Assembly: GCA_001689415.1 (NCBI GenBank) | Contig: LUJM01000095.1 | Coordinates: 1 to 19,797 of the forward strand | DNA from: Bacteroidales bacterium M2 | GTDB lineage: Bacteria > Bacteroidota > Bacteroidia > Bacteroidales > Muribaculaceae | Length of the DNA stretch: 19,797 nucleotides | Direction of reading: 5' to 3' | Shown: in pieces, positions 1-7,179 of the stretch | Numbering within the stretch: the first letter of the stretch is position 1 | How the letters are laid out: every line of letters begins with the position of its first letter | Notes under the pieces: model-generated | The model's input: the letters and a program-made list of their open reading frames with translations, nothing else | The model's database searches: none | Told to the model about the DNA's origin: nothing | Program-made: the position numbers and the translations under genes

Positions 1-420
1 AATGGCAATATATTTCACCACTAATGATGGTTGCATCGCCATGTTGATCGATGTGTCAAGTAGCATCAGCATAACCAGGCCAAATATAATCGCGCTCGAT
101 ATGCCAAGACCCAGAGAGCCGGAATTTGGCAAAAGGCACATCACGATGATAGCAACTGCCGCACCAAGCAATAAGTACGGTAAACGACGGCCAAGACGAG
201 TCCATGTCCGGTCGCTCGCGCTTCCTACGATAGGCTGCACTATCAGTCCCATCAACGGCGGTAGAATCCAGAAATAACTGAGGTCATGAGGGTCGGCGCC
301 GATAGTCGAGAATATTCGACTTACCTGTGAGCTTTGCAAAGCATAGGCAATCTGTACGCCAAAGAAACCAAAACTAAGGTTCCATAATTTCCAAAAGCTT
401 AAATCTCTTTGTGCTTTCAT
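1..420 (-). CDS. SLC45-like MFS sugar transporter, N-terminal part (runs off the left edge)
   Basis: This is the first 140 codons of an inner-membrane major facilitator transporter, read from an ATG at 418-420; the rest lies outside the window. The protein opens MKAQRDLSFWKLWNLSFGFF and continues with hydrophobic helices. Between helices 2 and 3 lies the MFS signature loop, a GSASDR...GRR pattern at about residues 66-79. The opening WKLWNLSFGFFGVQIAY and the SYFWILPPLMGLIVQP stretch match my recollection of Bacteroidales SLC45/GPH-like permeases, often linked to maltose or other glucosides. That substrate is inferred from family memory, not from context. It starts only 40 nt downstream of nfo on the same strand, so the two may be co-transcribed. 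No separate promoter is evident in the gap. Confidence 0.82.
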   Translation of the reverse strand, partial: MKAQRDLSFWKLWNLSFGFFGVQIAYALQSSQVSRIFSTIGADPHDLSYFWILPPLMGLIVQPIVGSASDRTWTRLGRRLPYLLLGAAVAIIVMCLLPNSGSLGLGISSAIIFGLVMLMLLDTSINMAMQPSLVVKYIAI

Positions 421-460
421 GTCAGATAAATAGGTATATATGATATAATCTTATTTCAAT

Positions 461-1303
461 TTATACAACCCGGCTCCTGAGCCAGCCAATTTCGATATGC
501 CACAATGACGGATCGGGAGTCTCGAGTATCATCGGAATGCCGTCGAGCCGTTGATCGGCCATGAGCATTGCAAAAAAATCACTACCGATAGTACCTTGTC
601 CTATCGGGGCATGGCGGTCGATACGCGACCCGGCTGGGCGCATGGCATCGTTGATATGCATACCTCGCAGATAGCCGAGCCCGACTATGTTGTCGAATCG
701 AGCCCATACATCGTCATACCCCTCGGCAGTCGACATATCGTAACCGGCAGCCGAAGCATGGCACGTATCTATACATACTCCTACACGGCTTTTGTCTTCG
801 ACTCCATCGATAATCTCTGCAAGATGCTCAAAATCATAACCGATATTCGAGCCTTGACCGGCTGTGTTTTCTATTACCGCCGTCACACCCTCGCTTCGTT
901 CGAGAGCATAGTTGATACTCTGAGCTGCCAGCTTTGTGGCATCACTTTCGCTCATTTCCTTCATCGTAGCCCCGGGATGAAAATTGAGCATCGTCAATCC
1001 GAGCCGACGACAACGCGACATTTGATCGGCAAGCGAAACTCGCGACAGCTTTAGTTTTCGAGAATCAGGAGAACACAGATTGAGCAGCAACGATGCATGA
1101 GGCAAAATCATCGACGAATCAAAACCATGAGCCAAACATGATTCTTTAAACGCCTCGATATCGGCCTCTCCATATGCCGGCGAGCTCCAGCGCCTGGCAT
1201 CAACCGGGCAAAAGGAAAACGCCGTCGCGCCCAGTTGGGTGGCAAGCAGGGGGATAGACGCAATATTATCGTCTACTTCAATATGTGCTCCAATATATTT
1301 CAT
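461..1303 (-). CDS. nfo: Endonuclease IV (deoxyribonuclease IV), AP-site repair
   Basis: This 280-residue protein is a Zn-dependent AP endonuclease of base-excision repair; it cuts 5' of abasic sites in DNA. The whole AP2Ec TIM barrel is present. The expected metal ligands can all be seen: H69, H109 (NFHPGA), E145 (VIENTAGQG), D179 and H182 (CIDTCHASAAGYD), H216 (GMHINDA), D229 and H231 (DRHAPIGQG) and E261 (ILETPD). These numbers coincide with the E. coli enzyme, and the length (285 in E. coli) agrees. It starts at the ATG at 1301-1303. A TAAATTTG box (minus strand) lies about 28 nt upstream of the start. It is divergent from the nitroreductase gene, and the MFS transporter gene follows 40 nt behind. 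Confidence 0.97.
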   Translation of the reverse strand: MKYIGAHIEVDDNIASIPLLATQLGATAFSFCPVDARRWSSPAYGEADIEAFKESCLAHGFDSSMILPHASLLLNLCSPDSRKLKLSRVSLADQMSRCRRLGLTMLNFHPGATMKEMSESDATKLAAQSINYALERSEGVTAVIENTAGQGSNIGYDFEHLAEIIDGVEDKSRVGVCIDTCHASAAGYDMSTAEGYDDVWARFDNIVGLGYLRGMHINDAMRPAGSRIDRHAPIGQGTIGSDFFAMLMADQRLDGIPMILETPDPSLWHIEIGWLRSRVV

Positions 1304-1330
1304 TTACGCATTCATTGTCTTTCAGACGCA

Positions 1331-1338
1331 CAAATTTA
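1331..1338 (-). promoter_or_regulatory. Candidate -7 box of the nfo promoter
   Basis: On the minus strand this reads TAAATTTG, an exact match to the Bacteroidota -7 consensus TAnnTTTG, 27 nt before the nfo start codon. I see no good -33 TTTG at the expected distance, so confidence is moderate. It sits in the same 112-bp gap as the candidate nitroreductase promoter. Confidence 0.42.
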
Positions 1339-1347
1339 TATATTTTT

Positions 1348-1382
1348 TTTGACATAACATGCATTTACACTTCTAAACTTTG
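1348..1382 (+). promoter_or_regulatory. Candidate promoter of the nitroreductase gene
   Basis: TTTG at 1348-1351 followed after 23 nt by AAACTTTG at 1375-1382 resembles the -33/-7 layout, although the first base of the -7 box is A rather than T. A second TAAATTTG at 1405-1412 fits the consensus better but lies only 3 nt before the start codon, which would give an almost leaderless mRNA. Confidence 0.3.
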
Positions 1383-1415
1383 CCATGCTAAGAACGATTA
1401 TCACTAAATTTGCAT

Positions 1416-2168
1416 ATGGATTTATTCAATGCGATAAAACAGCGTCGTTCGGTAAGGACTTTCAACGGCCAAGTTCCCTCTCAGGATATACTACAATGCC
1501 TTGAGACCACAATAGAATCTGTTCGTAACACCGGCTACAGATTAGAAACCCTGTATACCCGCCTGTCGGAAAACATAGGCTCTTACGGCATAATCAAGAA
1601 TGCCCCGGCTTGGCTCGTACTTATCACTGACGGTCGGCCCGGTTCGATTTTGCGTTGCGCTATGGAAGCCGAAAAGATAGTGCTGCAACTCACCGGCCAA
1701 GGCATCGGCACCTGCTGGATTGGCGGCACTTTTAGCAACAAGGACGTAGCTTCTAAATTAAGTATAGGTGCTAACGAAAAGATAGCAGCAGTCATTCCGT
1801 TCGGCATCGCTGCCGACAAACCTCGACTTATCGAAAAACTGCAATCGAGCCTCATCCATTCCAAAACCCGCAAGCCATTCAGCACTCTATTCAAGGTCGA
1901 TGACAACGCACCCGAAGTGGTCAGCAAGGTCCTCGAAGCAGTGAGGCTCGCCCCTTCGGCTGTCAATGCCCAGCCATGGCGCATTGAGGTCGATGCGTCG
2001 GGCTGCGCAGTATTTCATTCCAATACCGATAATAAATACACCATGCTTGACATGGGTATAGCCTTGGCCCATTTCGCACTCGCAGCACATGAACTCAGCT
2101 TCACCGGCAAACTCCTAATACCCGACAATCCCACCCCCGCGCACATCGCTGATTGGGTTGCAAGCTGA
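1416..2168 (+). CDS. Nitroreductase family protein (TM1586-like)
   Basis: This 250-residue flavoenzyme-like protein probably binds FMN and reduces nitro or quinone-type substrates with NAD(P)H; its real substrate cannot be read from sequence. The N-terminal half has the family opening AIKQRRSVRTFNG and a later GQGIGTCWIGG. The C-terminal half shows VLEAVRLAPSAVNAQPWRIE, the usual nitroreductase flavin-site segment, and ends with DMGIALAHFALAA. This arrangement, where the SAxNxQPW segment lies in the second half, matches the single-chain TM1586-like subfamily rather than short NfsB enzymes. The ATG at 1416 is preferred. The in-frame TTG at 1410 would add only two residues and overlaps a -7-like box. 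It is convergent with the AbiE locus. Confidence 0.85.
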   Translation: MDLFNAIKQRRSVRTFNGQVPSQDILQCLETTIESVRNTGYRLETLYTRLSENIGSYGIIKNAPAWLVLITDGRPGSILRCAMEAEKIVLQLTGQGIGTCWIGGTFSNKDVASKLSIGANEKIAAVIPFGIAADKPRLIEKLQSSLIHSKTRKPFSTLFKVDDNAPEVVSKVLEAVRLAPSAVNAQPWRIEVDASGCAVFHSNTDNKYTMLDMGIALAHFALAAHELSFTGKLLIPDNPTPAHIADWVAS

Positions 2169-2347
2169 CCACGGCTCTTGTACCCGATATCGGCAAGAAT
2201 CTATCAAAAGTCCCGAACTTAATAGAGGAAGACACCGCTCCCCCATGGCTGAATTCGCCAAAATAACATTGTCTTCGAGAATTCAAGTCAATCTTAAATG
2301 ATTTAGTTTAGTTCTTGTCCGCTTCAGGGCACCACACGGACGCAAAA

Positions 2348-3343
2348 CTAATTAATCAGGTTATATCCAAAAGACTTTATTCTGTCCATTATTGATTTTA
2401 TATTCTTAAGAACTGCTTGAGAATCAGGAATAGATTTATAGGCAAGACTTGACAGTTCATAATTATATACCTGCGAAAGCCTGCTGTCCCAAATTCTGTC
2501 TATAGAATTGAAAAGCGGTGAATCACATAGTGGACGCTGGTTCCAGCCTTCAGGCTGACTGAACAAATCCCTATCGTGTTGAAGCAGAGATTCTAAATCC
2601 TTGACAAATTCCTCGGAATAGAAGTATTCATGGCATTCCTCATCCTCCATTAGAAAATACAAGTCATAAAAATGACGAATCTTTTTTGTCAGTTCCTCCT
2701 CATAATCCGAAGCCAAGGAGAATCTTATCAAAGACACGATTTTTTCAGTGGCAGTCCTTCTTTTGTCAAGTACTTTTATACAGAAAGGATCAATTCCATA
2801 TTGACCGATGATGTCGACATTACCTGTCGCCCTCAAAAACATCCCAATAAAGTTGTCAATTGTACATTCGTTGTACGGATATGGATTGGAGAAAGTATTA
2901 ATCTCCACCATTATCTGACCTAATTTTATTGATGTGTCAATTAATGGATCTTCAAGTTCGGATATCCTGTCATATCCATATATGGCTTTATGATAACTCG
3001 AACCTTTGCTTGTCACTCCGGGAACAGAAATCTCTTCAAGACCGTATGTCATTGCTTTTGCCAGCCTCTTGATCAACATCTTCTTTTGATTCCCATTCAG
3101 TGAAGCGGCATCTATTATTGCCACATCTATATCTTCAGAAAACCTGGCCCCTATGTTGTGTGCCTTTGAAAGACTCGTGCCACCCTTAAAAATAGCGCGG
3201 TTGCCATCGTCTGCAGCGACAAGCATTTTAAGTGATCGGGTAATCCAATAATCCTTTTCTACAAATATAGGCTTTATGTCCAGATATTGAGCCGTGGCAA
3301 GCACGGCATCCGCAAACAGTTTCTTATCTTCATGCAGGTTCAT
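2348..3343 (-). CDS. AbiEii/AbiGii-type nucleotidyltransferase toxin
   Basis: This 331-residue protein is the toxin half of a two-gene AbiE-like module. The family acts as nucleotidyltransferase toxins in phage abortive infection and plasmid maintenance. The nucleotidyltransferase core is visible: GGTSLSKAH at residues 54-62 and SEDIDVAI at 69-76, giving the metal-binding pair D71/D73. The later conserved segments are TATEKIVSLIRF at 197-208, with the conserved lysine K201, and HFYDLYFL at 224-231. Length is near the family norm. The start codon lies inside the end of the upstream antitoxin gene, a 14-nt overlap that suggests translational coupling. The locus appears intact, with no frameshift and the active-site residues present. 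Its exact target cannot be told from sequence. Confidence 0.9.
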   Translation of the reverse strand: MNLHEDKKLFADAVLATAQYLDIKPIFVEKDYWITRSLKMLVAADDGNRAIFKGGTSLSKAHNIGARFSEDIDVAIIDAASLNGNQKKMLIKRLAKAMTYGLEEISVPGVTSKGSSYHKAIYGYDRISELEDPLIDTSIKLGQIMVEINTFSNPYPYNECTIDNFIGMFLRATGNVDIIGQYGIDPFCIKVLDKRRTATEKIVSLIRFSLASDYEEELTKKIRHFYDLYFLMEDEECHEYFYSEEFVKDLESLLQHDRDLFSQPEGWNQRPLCDSPLFNSIDRIWDSRLSQVYNYELSSLAYKSIPDSQAVLKNIKSIMDRIKSFGYNLIN

Positions 3344-4067
3344 AAATTCTCCAGTTCTTTTTGGTTGGCAATATATCCTCAGATATAGGGAGGCGATACT
3401 TTGATATTCCGGTCAGCGATTCCTTCAACAGTTTCAATGATTCTTTTGACATCCCTGTCAGTTCCAGAATGGAACCAAGCAAGGCCTTAACAAAAGGCGT
3501 GTACTTTATCGCCAGATCCATTATCTGCTTTCTTTGTTTTTCGGTTAAATCCTTAATGACAAATATGAGCCGTTTGCAGGCTTCATTAGCGGTAGTACCC
3601 GGAATGTCTTTTATATATTTTAGGCAGTCAAGCAACTTCAGAAGTTCTATATTGTCTTCGTTTATCTCATTTGGTTGATATACAAATGAGATTTTATAAG
3701 GCCCTCTTTGTATTGGCCTCCTATAATAGTTTGTACCTATCAGAATGTCGGATGAAATCTGAGTCGTCAATGAGTATTGAGAGAAAGCGCTCCCACCTGT
3801 CATGTATCCTATAACACGGCCATTCTTTACCAGGTATTCTTTAGCTATCTGGGAAGGAGACGGTGCAAGCTCCCCAAAAATTGTTTTTCGGGGCTTATAG
3901 TATTTCCCATTGGACAGTTTGGAAATCTCACCACGTTCGGCCATACGCTGCAATGCCCTTGCAGCAGCTTCCCGCTGTTCAACATCACAGTCGAGATCTG
4001 ACAACACAAAAACAAAGTCATCGGGAAATTCCAGTATTTCTTTCTTGATTTTCTTCGCTATCGTCAT
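3330..4067 (-). CDS. AbiEi-like antitoxin and transcriptional autoregulator (DUF6088-type)
   Basis: This 245-residue protein precedes the AbiEii toxin gene and overlaps it by 14 nt, the standard antitoxin-first order. Residues 1-60 look like a winged helix-turn-helix: a helical start, then EQREAAARALQRMAERGEI followed by the basic SNGKYYKPRK wing. The central part (IGYMTGGSAFSQYSLTTQIS) is typical of AbiEi/DUF6088 proteins. The C-terminal half is helical, charged and probably the antitoxic part. In studied AbiE systems the antitoxin does not bind the toxin protein (type IV) and represses the operon by binding inverted repeats in its promoter. A fitting inverted repeat lies at 4101-4130. Base composition is visibly more AT-rich than trpS next door, suggesting horizontal acquisition. 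Family placement is from recognisable context plus motif, so symbol is left blank. Confidence 0.85.
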   Translation of the reverse strand: MTIAKKIKKEILEFPDDFVFVLSDLDCDVEQREAAARALQRMAERGEISKLSNGKYYKPRKTIFGELAPSPSQIAKEYLVKNGRVIGYMTGGSAFSQYSLTTQISSDILIGTNYYRRPIQRGPYKISFVYQPNEINEDNIELLKLLDCLKYIKDIPGTTANEACKRLIFVIKDLTEKQRKQIMDLAIKYTPFVKALLGSILELTGMSKESLKLLKESLTGISKYRLPISEDILPTKKNWRIYEPA

Positions 4068-4086
4068 TATGTGCTCATTTAGACTG

Positions 4087-4094
4087 CAAAGATA
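4087..4094 (-). promoter_or_regulatory. Candidate -7 box of the abiE operon
   Basis: On the minus strand this reads TATCTTTG, an exact TAnnTTTG match, about 20 nt before the antitoxin start codon. A T-run ending TTTA at 4120-4117 lies about 22 nt upstream and may act as -33. The inverted repeat 4101-4130 spans the spacer and the -33 region. Confidence 0.52.
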
Positions 4095-4100
4095 ACAAAA

Positions 4101-4130
4101 TGTCGGGAATTATTCGTAAAAAAACCGACA
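4101..4130. promoter_or_regulatory. Inverted repeat, candidate AbiEi operator
   Basis: TGTCGG at 4101-4106 and CCGACA at 4125-4130 are perfect inverted arms separated by 18 bp. The centre-to-centre distance of 24 bp puts both arms nearly on one face of the helix. They bracket the candidate -33 region of the abiE promoter, where an autorepressor would act. The role is inferred from AbiEi family behaviour. Confidence 0.45.
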
Positions 4131-4213
4131 AATATTTGTTCGCCCCCTAATTAATCGCTGACTTTGCACTCAAATTAAGAGGTCTTTAATAAGACAAGTA
4201 ATTGTTCCGAGTG

Positions 4214-4244
4214 TTGCGAAAGTTGTTCCAAATAACTAATTTTG
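4214..4244 (+). promoter_or_regulatory. Candidate trpS promoter
   Basis: TTG at 4214-4216 and TAATTTTG at 4237-4244 are separated by 20 nt, the spacing expected between Bacteroidota -33 and -7 elements. The start codon follows 30 nt downstream. I see no T-box or tryptophan leader peptide. Confidence 0.5.
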
Positions 4245-4274
4245 CACTTTAGAAAAAAGAAAACACACTATACT

Positions 4275-5357
4275 ATGAGTAAAATTATACTTACCGGAGA
4301 CCGTCCGACAGGGCGTCTGCATCTGGGCCATTTCGTTGGTTCGCTCAAACGTCGTGTCGAACTTCAGAATTCAGGCGAATTTGACAAAATCTTCATTATG
4401 ATTGCCGATGCGCAGGCTTTGACCGACAATGCCGACAATCCCGAAAAGGTACGTCAGAACATTATCGAGGTCGCGCTCGACTATCTCTCGGTAGGTCTCG
4501 ACCCGTCGAAAAGTACTATTTTCATCCAATCGCAAGTACCCGAACTTTGCGAATTGGCTTTCTATTACATGAACCTCGTCACCGTGTCGCGCATCCAACG
4601 CAACCCTACCGTTAAGACCGAAATCAAGATGCGCAACTTCGAGGCAAATATCCCTGTCGGATTCTTCACCTATCCTATCAGCCAGGCCAGCGACATCACC
4701 GCATTTAATGCCACAACAGTACCGGTCGGCGAGGATCAGGAACCGATGATCGAACAAGCCCGCGAGATTGTGCGCCGTTTCAACAACATCTACGGCGAAA
4801 CACTCACCGAACCCGAAATAATGCTGCCCACAAATTCGGCATGTCTTCGCCTGCCGGGTACCGACGGCAAAGCCAAGATGAGTAAATCGCTCGGCAACTG
4901 CATATATCTTTCCGACACCACCAAGGAAGTGAAGAAGAAAGTCAACAGCATGTACACCGATCCTCTGCACCTCAACATTGAAGACCCCGGCCACCTCGAA
5001 GGTAACTGCCCCTTTATATATCTCGATGCTTTTGCCGACGACGAGCACGTGCGCCGCTACTTGCCCGAATACGACAGCCTGCAGGCTCTCAAAGACCACT
5101 ATACCCGCGGTGGCGTTGGTGACGGCACTGTAAAGAAACTGCTCTTCAATGTACTCGAAGAGTTACTTGCCCCGATTCGTGAGCGTCGCAAACAGTACGA
5201 GCAGAATATACCCGCCGTATACGAAATGCTGCGCAAAGGCAGTGAAGAAGCTCAGGTAGTTGCCGCTGAGACCTTGAAAAAGGTTCGCCACGCTATGCGT
5301 ATCGATTACTTCGACGACCCGGCTCTGATCAACAAGAAGTACGAACCCCAACGTTGA
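4275..5357 (+). CDS. trpS: Tryptophanyl-tRNA synthetase
   Basis: This 360-residue class I aminoacyl-tRNA synthetase charges tRNA-Trp in the cytoplasm. The Rossmann-fold signatures are present: HLGH at residues 16-19 (the HIGH motif, within TGDRPTGRLHLGHFVGSL), VGEDQ at 151-155 in the Trp-binding region and KMSKS at 201-205. The length is slightly longer than the about 330 residues of E. coli TrpS, matching the variant found in Bacteroidota and some Firmicutes. The ATG at 4275 is chosen because it immediately precedes the conserved MSKIILTGDRPTG start. An upstream in-frame TTG at 4242 lies inside the candidate -7 box. It stands alone, with a 106-nt gap before porQ. Confidence 0.97.
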   Translation: MSKIILTGDRPTGRLHLGHFVGSLKRRVELQNSGEFDKIFIMIADAQALTDNADNPEKVRQNIIEVALDYLSVGLDPSKSTIFIQSQVPELCELAFYYMNLVTVSRIQRNPTVKTEIKMRNFEANIPVGFFTYPISQASDITAFNATTVPVGEDQEPMIEQAREIVRRFNNIYGETLTEPEIMLPTNSACLRLPGTDGKAKMSKSLGNCIYLSDTTKEVKKKVNSMYTDPLHLNIEDPGHLEGNCPFIYLDAFADDEHVRRYLPEYDSLQALKDHYTRGGVGDGTVKKLLFNVLEELLAPIRERRKQYEQNIPAVYEMLRKGSEEAQVVAAETLKKVRHAMRIDYFDDPALINKKYEPQR

Positions 5358-5389
5358 TTGTTGCGTACACAATAGACGGCATTTTTCTG

Positions 5390-5454
5390 CGTTATTACTA
5401 TGTAATTTAAGTTTAGCAAGTTATAAACTGCAAAACCATAGTTACGTAATAACG
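5390..5454. repeat. Inverted repeat in the trpS-porQ gap
   Basis: CGTTATTAC at 5390-5398 is perfectly complementary to GTAATAACG at 5446-5454. Inside it, TATG 5399-5402 can pair with CATA 5437-5440 if GTTAC is bulged. No T-run follows, so it is not a typical terminator. It ends 9 nt before the porQ start codon and could be a leader-RNA structure or an operator. A TAAGTTTA sequence at 5408-5415, inside the loop, is a weak -7 candidate. Confidence 0.45.
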
Positions 5455-5463
5455 GCCTATATA

Positions 5464-6483
5464 ATGAAACTTCGCCTACTCATATATTTATTTTTAACAG
5501 CATGTGCTGCCGTCGGCGTCCTTGCCCAGAACGGCAGCACGGCTTATAACTTCCTCAACGTCACATCGTCGGCCAAAATCTACGGTCTCGGTGGCATCAA
5601 TATCAGCCTTGTCGACGACGATATATCCACAGTCGACCAAAACCCGGCGCTATTAGGTGCAGAAATGAGCAATATGCTGGGGATGAACTACATGCACTAT
5701 ATCGGTGGCTCAAGCTTCGCAGGTGCAAGGTATGCGCACAGTGCGGGCGAACGAGGTAGCTGGTCGGCTGCGATACAGTATTTCGGATACGGCTCTATGA
5801 AAGAGACAACCGAAGACGGCAGCATAATCGGCTCATTCTCGCCTAAAGACTTATCGTTCAGCGGCATGTATTCACACGACATCACCGATATGTTGCGAGG
5901 TGGTATTGCGGTCAAAGGCCTATACAGCTCGTATGCCGAATTCTCGGCTTTCGCCCTTGCCACAGACCTTGGCGTAAACTATTACGATGCCGACCGCGAC
6001 CTTTCGCTTTCGCTCGTTGTGGCAAACCTCGGCGGTCAGGTGAAGCGATTCACAGAGAGCTACGACAGATTGCCCGTTGATGTGCGAATCGGTTGGTCTC
6101 AGTCGTTCGGCAACTTCCCAATCCGCTTTTCTATTACGGCGTGGAATCTCACCAAATGGCATCTGCCGTTTACTGATGCCGGCGACGGTGCCGCCACTTC
6201 CCAGCCTGAGGTAAAAGATAAATTCATGTCTAATCTATTTAGGCATCTTGTGTTTGGCGTTGACCTTATTTCGAGTCCGAACTACTACATTTCGCTCGGA
6301 TACAACTACAAGACTCGCACCGACATGAGCACCTACAACCGTAGCTTTTTGTCAGGTTTTTCGCTTGGCGGGGGCATTAAAGTAAAGAGCTTTGGTGTTT
6401 CGCTCGCTCTTGCACAACCGCACACCGGTGCTACAACATTTATGTTCAATCTGTCGTATAACTTCAGCGACTTAATACAATAA
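5464..6483 (+). CDS. porQ: Type IX secretion system protein PorQ
   Basis: This 339-residue outer-membrane beta-barrel protein belongs to the PorV/PorQ group (FadL-like fold) of the type IX secretion system. Family work links PorQ to surface attachment of T9SS cargo. A Sec signal peptide covers about residues 1-21 (hydrophobic LLIYLFLTACAAVGVLA, then Q). The mature start has the family pattern YNFLNVTSSAKIYGLGGINI and VDQNPALL. Alternating beta strands follow, ending in a final aromatic strand (FMFNLSYNFSDLIQ). It heads a gene string porQ-cmk-ispH, an order I recall from other Bacteroidales including Porphyromonas. Its stop codon shares one base with the cmk start. Presence of porQ implies that the cell has a T9SS, whose other parts are not in this window. 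Confidence 0.88.
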   Translation: MKLRLLIYLFLTACAAVGVLAQNGSTAYNFLNVTSSAKIYGLGGINISLVDDDISTVDQNPALLGAEMSNMLGMNYMHYIGGSSFAGARYAHSAGERGSWSAAIQYFGYGSMKETTEDGSIIGSFSPKDLSFSGMYSHDITDMLRGGIAVKGLYSSYAEFSAFALATDLGVNYYDADRDLSLSLVVANLGGQVKRFTESYDRLPVDVRIGWSQSFGNFPIRFSITAWNLTKWHLPFTDAGDGAATSQPEVKDKFMSNLFRHLVFGVDLISSPNYYISLGYNYKTRTDMSTYNRSFLSGFSLGGGIKVKSFGVSLALAQPHTGATTFMFNLSYNFSDLIQ

Positions 6484-7178
6484 TGGAAAAACAACCAATC
6501 ATAATAGCAATCGACGGATTTTCATCGTCGGGCAAAAGCACAATGGCACGCCGTCTGGCATCGGCAATCGGCTACAGATATATCGATTCCGGCGCAATGT
6601 ACCGCGCGGTGGCACTGTTTGCATTAGAGGCAGGGATGATCGGCCAGGACGGCACTCCCGATATCGAAGCAATCGAGGCTGCCCTACCCTATATCAAAAT
6701 AGATTTCGAGCCACTGGCCGACGGCACACAGCATACAATCCTCAACGGTGTCGACGTAGAAAGTGAAATCAGGCGCCTGCGTGTCTCTAACGCCGTTTCT
6801 CCGGTAGCTGCCATTCCGGCAGTTCGCCATGCTTTGGTTGCAATGCAAAAGGAAATGGGCAAAACCAAAGGCATAGTAATGGACGGTCGCGATATAGGAA
6901 CCGTTGTATTCCCTGAGGCCGAACTCAAAATATACGTCGATGCTTCGGCCGAAACCCGAGCACAGCGTCGATTCAAAGAAATGATAGAAAAAGGTGCTGC
7001 CGTGACTTTCGAGGAAGTCCTCGCCAATGTCGTTCACCGCGACCATATCGACACTACCCGCGAAGAAAGCCCGCTCCGTCGTGCCGACGACGCTATCGCA
7101 ATCGACAACTCCAACATGACGCTTGACGAACAAGACGCTTGGCTTCTTGAACAATTCAAACGCGTTACCTGCCAATAA
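6483..7178 (+). CDS. cmk: Cytidylate (CMP/dCMP) kinase
   Basis: This 231-residue cytosolic enzyme phosphorylates CMP and dCMP with ATP in pyrimidine nucleotide salvage and recycling. The P-loop is GFSSSGKST at residues 12-20, followed by the YIDSGAMYRAV segment. MDGRDIGTVVFPEAELKIY and the REESPLRRADDAIAID stretch are the CMP-binding and lid regions characteristic of Cmk. Length is that of the usual 220-230-residue bacterial enzyme. Its ATG at 6483 begins on the last base of the porQ stop (TAATG), so the two are almost certainly translated from one mRNA. It ends one base before the chosen ispH start. Confidence 0.97.
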   Translation: MEKQPIIIAIDGFSSSGKSTMARRLASAIGYRYIDSGAMYRAVALFALEAGMIGQDGTPDIEAIEAALPYIKIDFEPLADGTQHTILNGVDVESEIRRLRVSNAVSPVAAIPAVRHALVAMQKEMGKTKGIVMDGRDIGTVVFPEAELKIYVDASAETRAQRRFKEMIEKGAAVTFEEVLANVVHRDHIDTTREESPLRRADDAIAIDNSNMTLDEQDAWLLEQFKRVTCQ

Positions 7179-7179
7179 C

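Noticed and set aside
2101..2286. Short minus-strand open frame after the nitroreductase
   Set aside because: It overlaps the nitroreductase end, has arginine- and cysteine-rich random-like composition and no promoter. The 2169-2347 gap seems to hold only the convergent gene ends, with a weak GTCCG/CGGAC pairing.
2310..2346. Possible terminator between the nitroreductase and AbiE genes
   Set aside because: Only a 5-bp GTCCG/CGGAC stem with a long loop is present and no T-run follows, so I do not call it.
4242..4274. Upstream TTG start extending trpS by 11 residues
   Set aside because: The TTG is part of the candidate -7 box and the extension is lysine-rich and not conserved. The ATG at 4275 fits the family start.
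4371..5099. Long minus-strand open frame (242 codons) across trpS
   Set aside because: It lies wholly inside the clearly conserved trpS gene and has no recognisable protein features, so it is a shadow frame.
7123..7179. TTG start extending ispH into cmk
   Set aside because: It would overlap cmk by 56 nt and add 19 residues unlike IspH. The ATG at 7180 sits right after the cmk stop.
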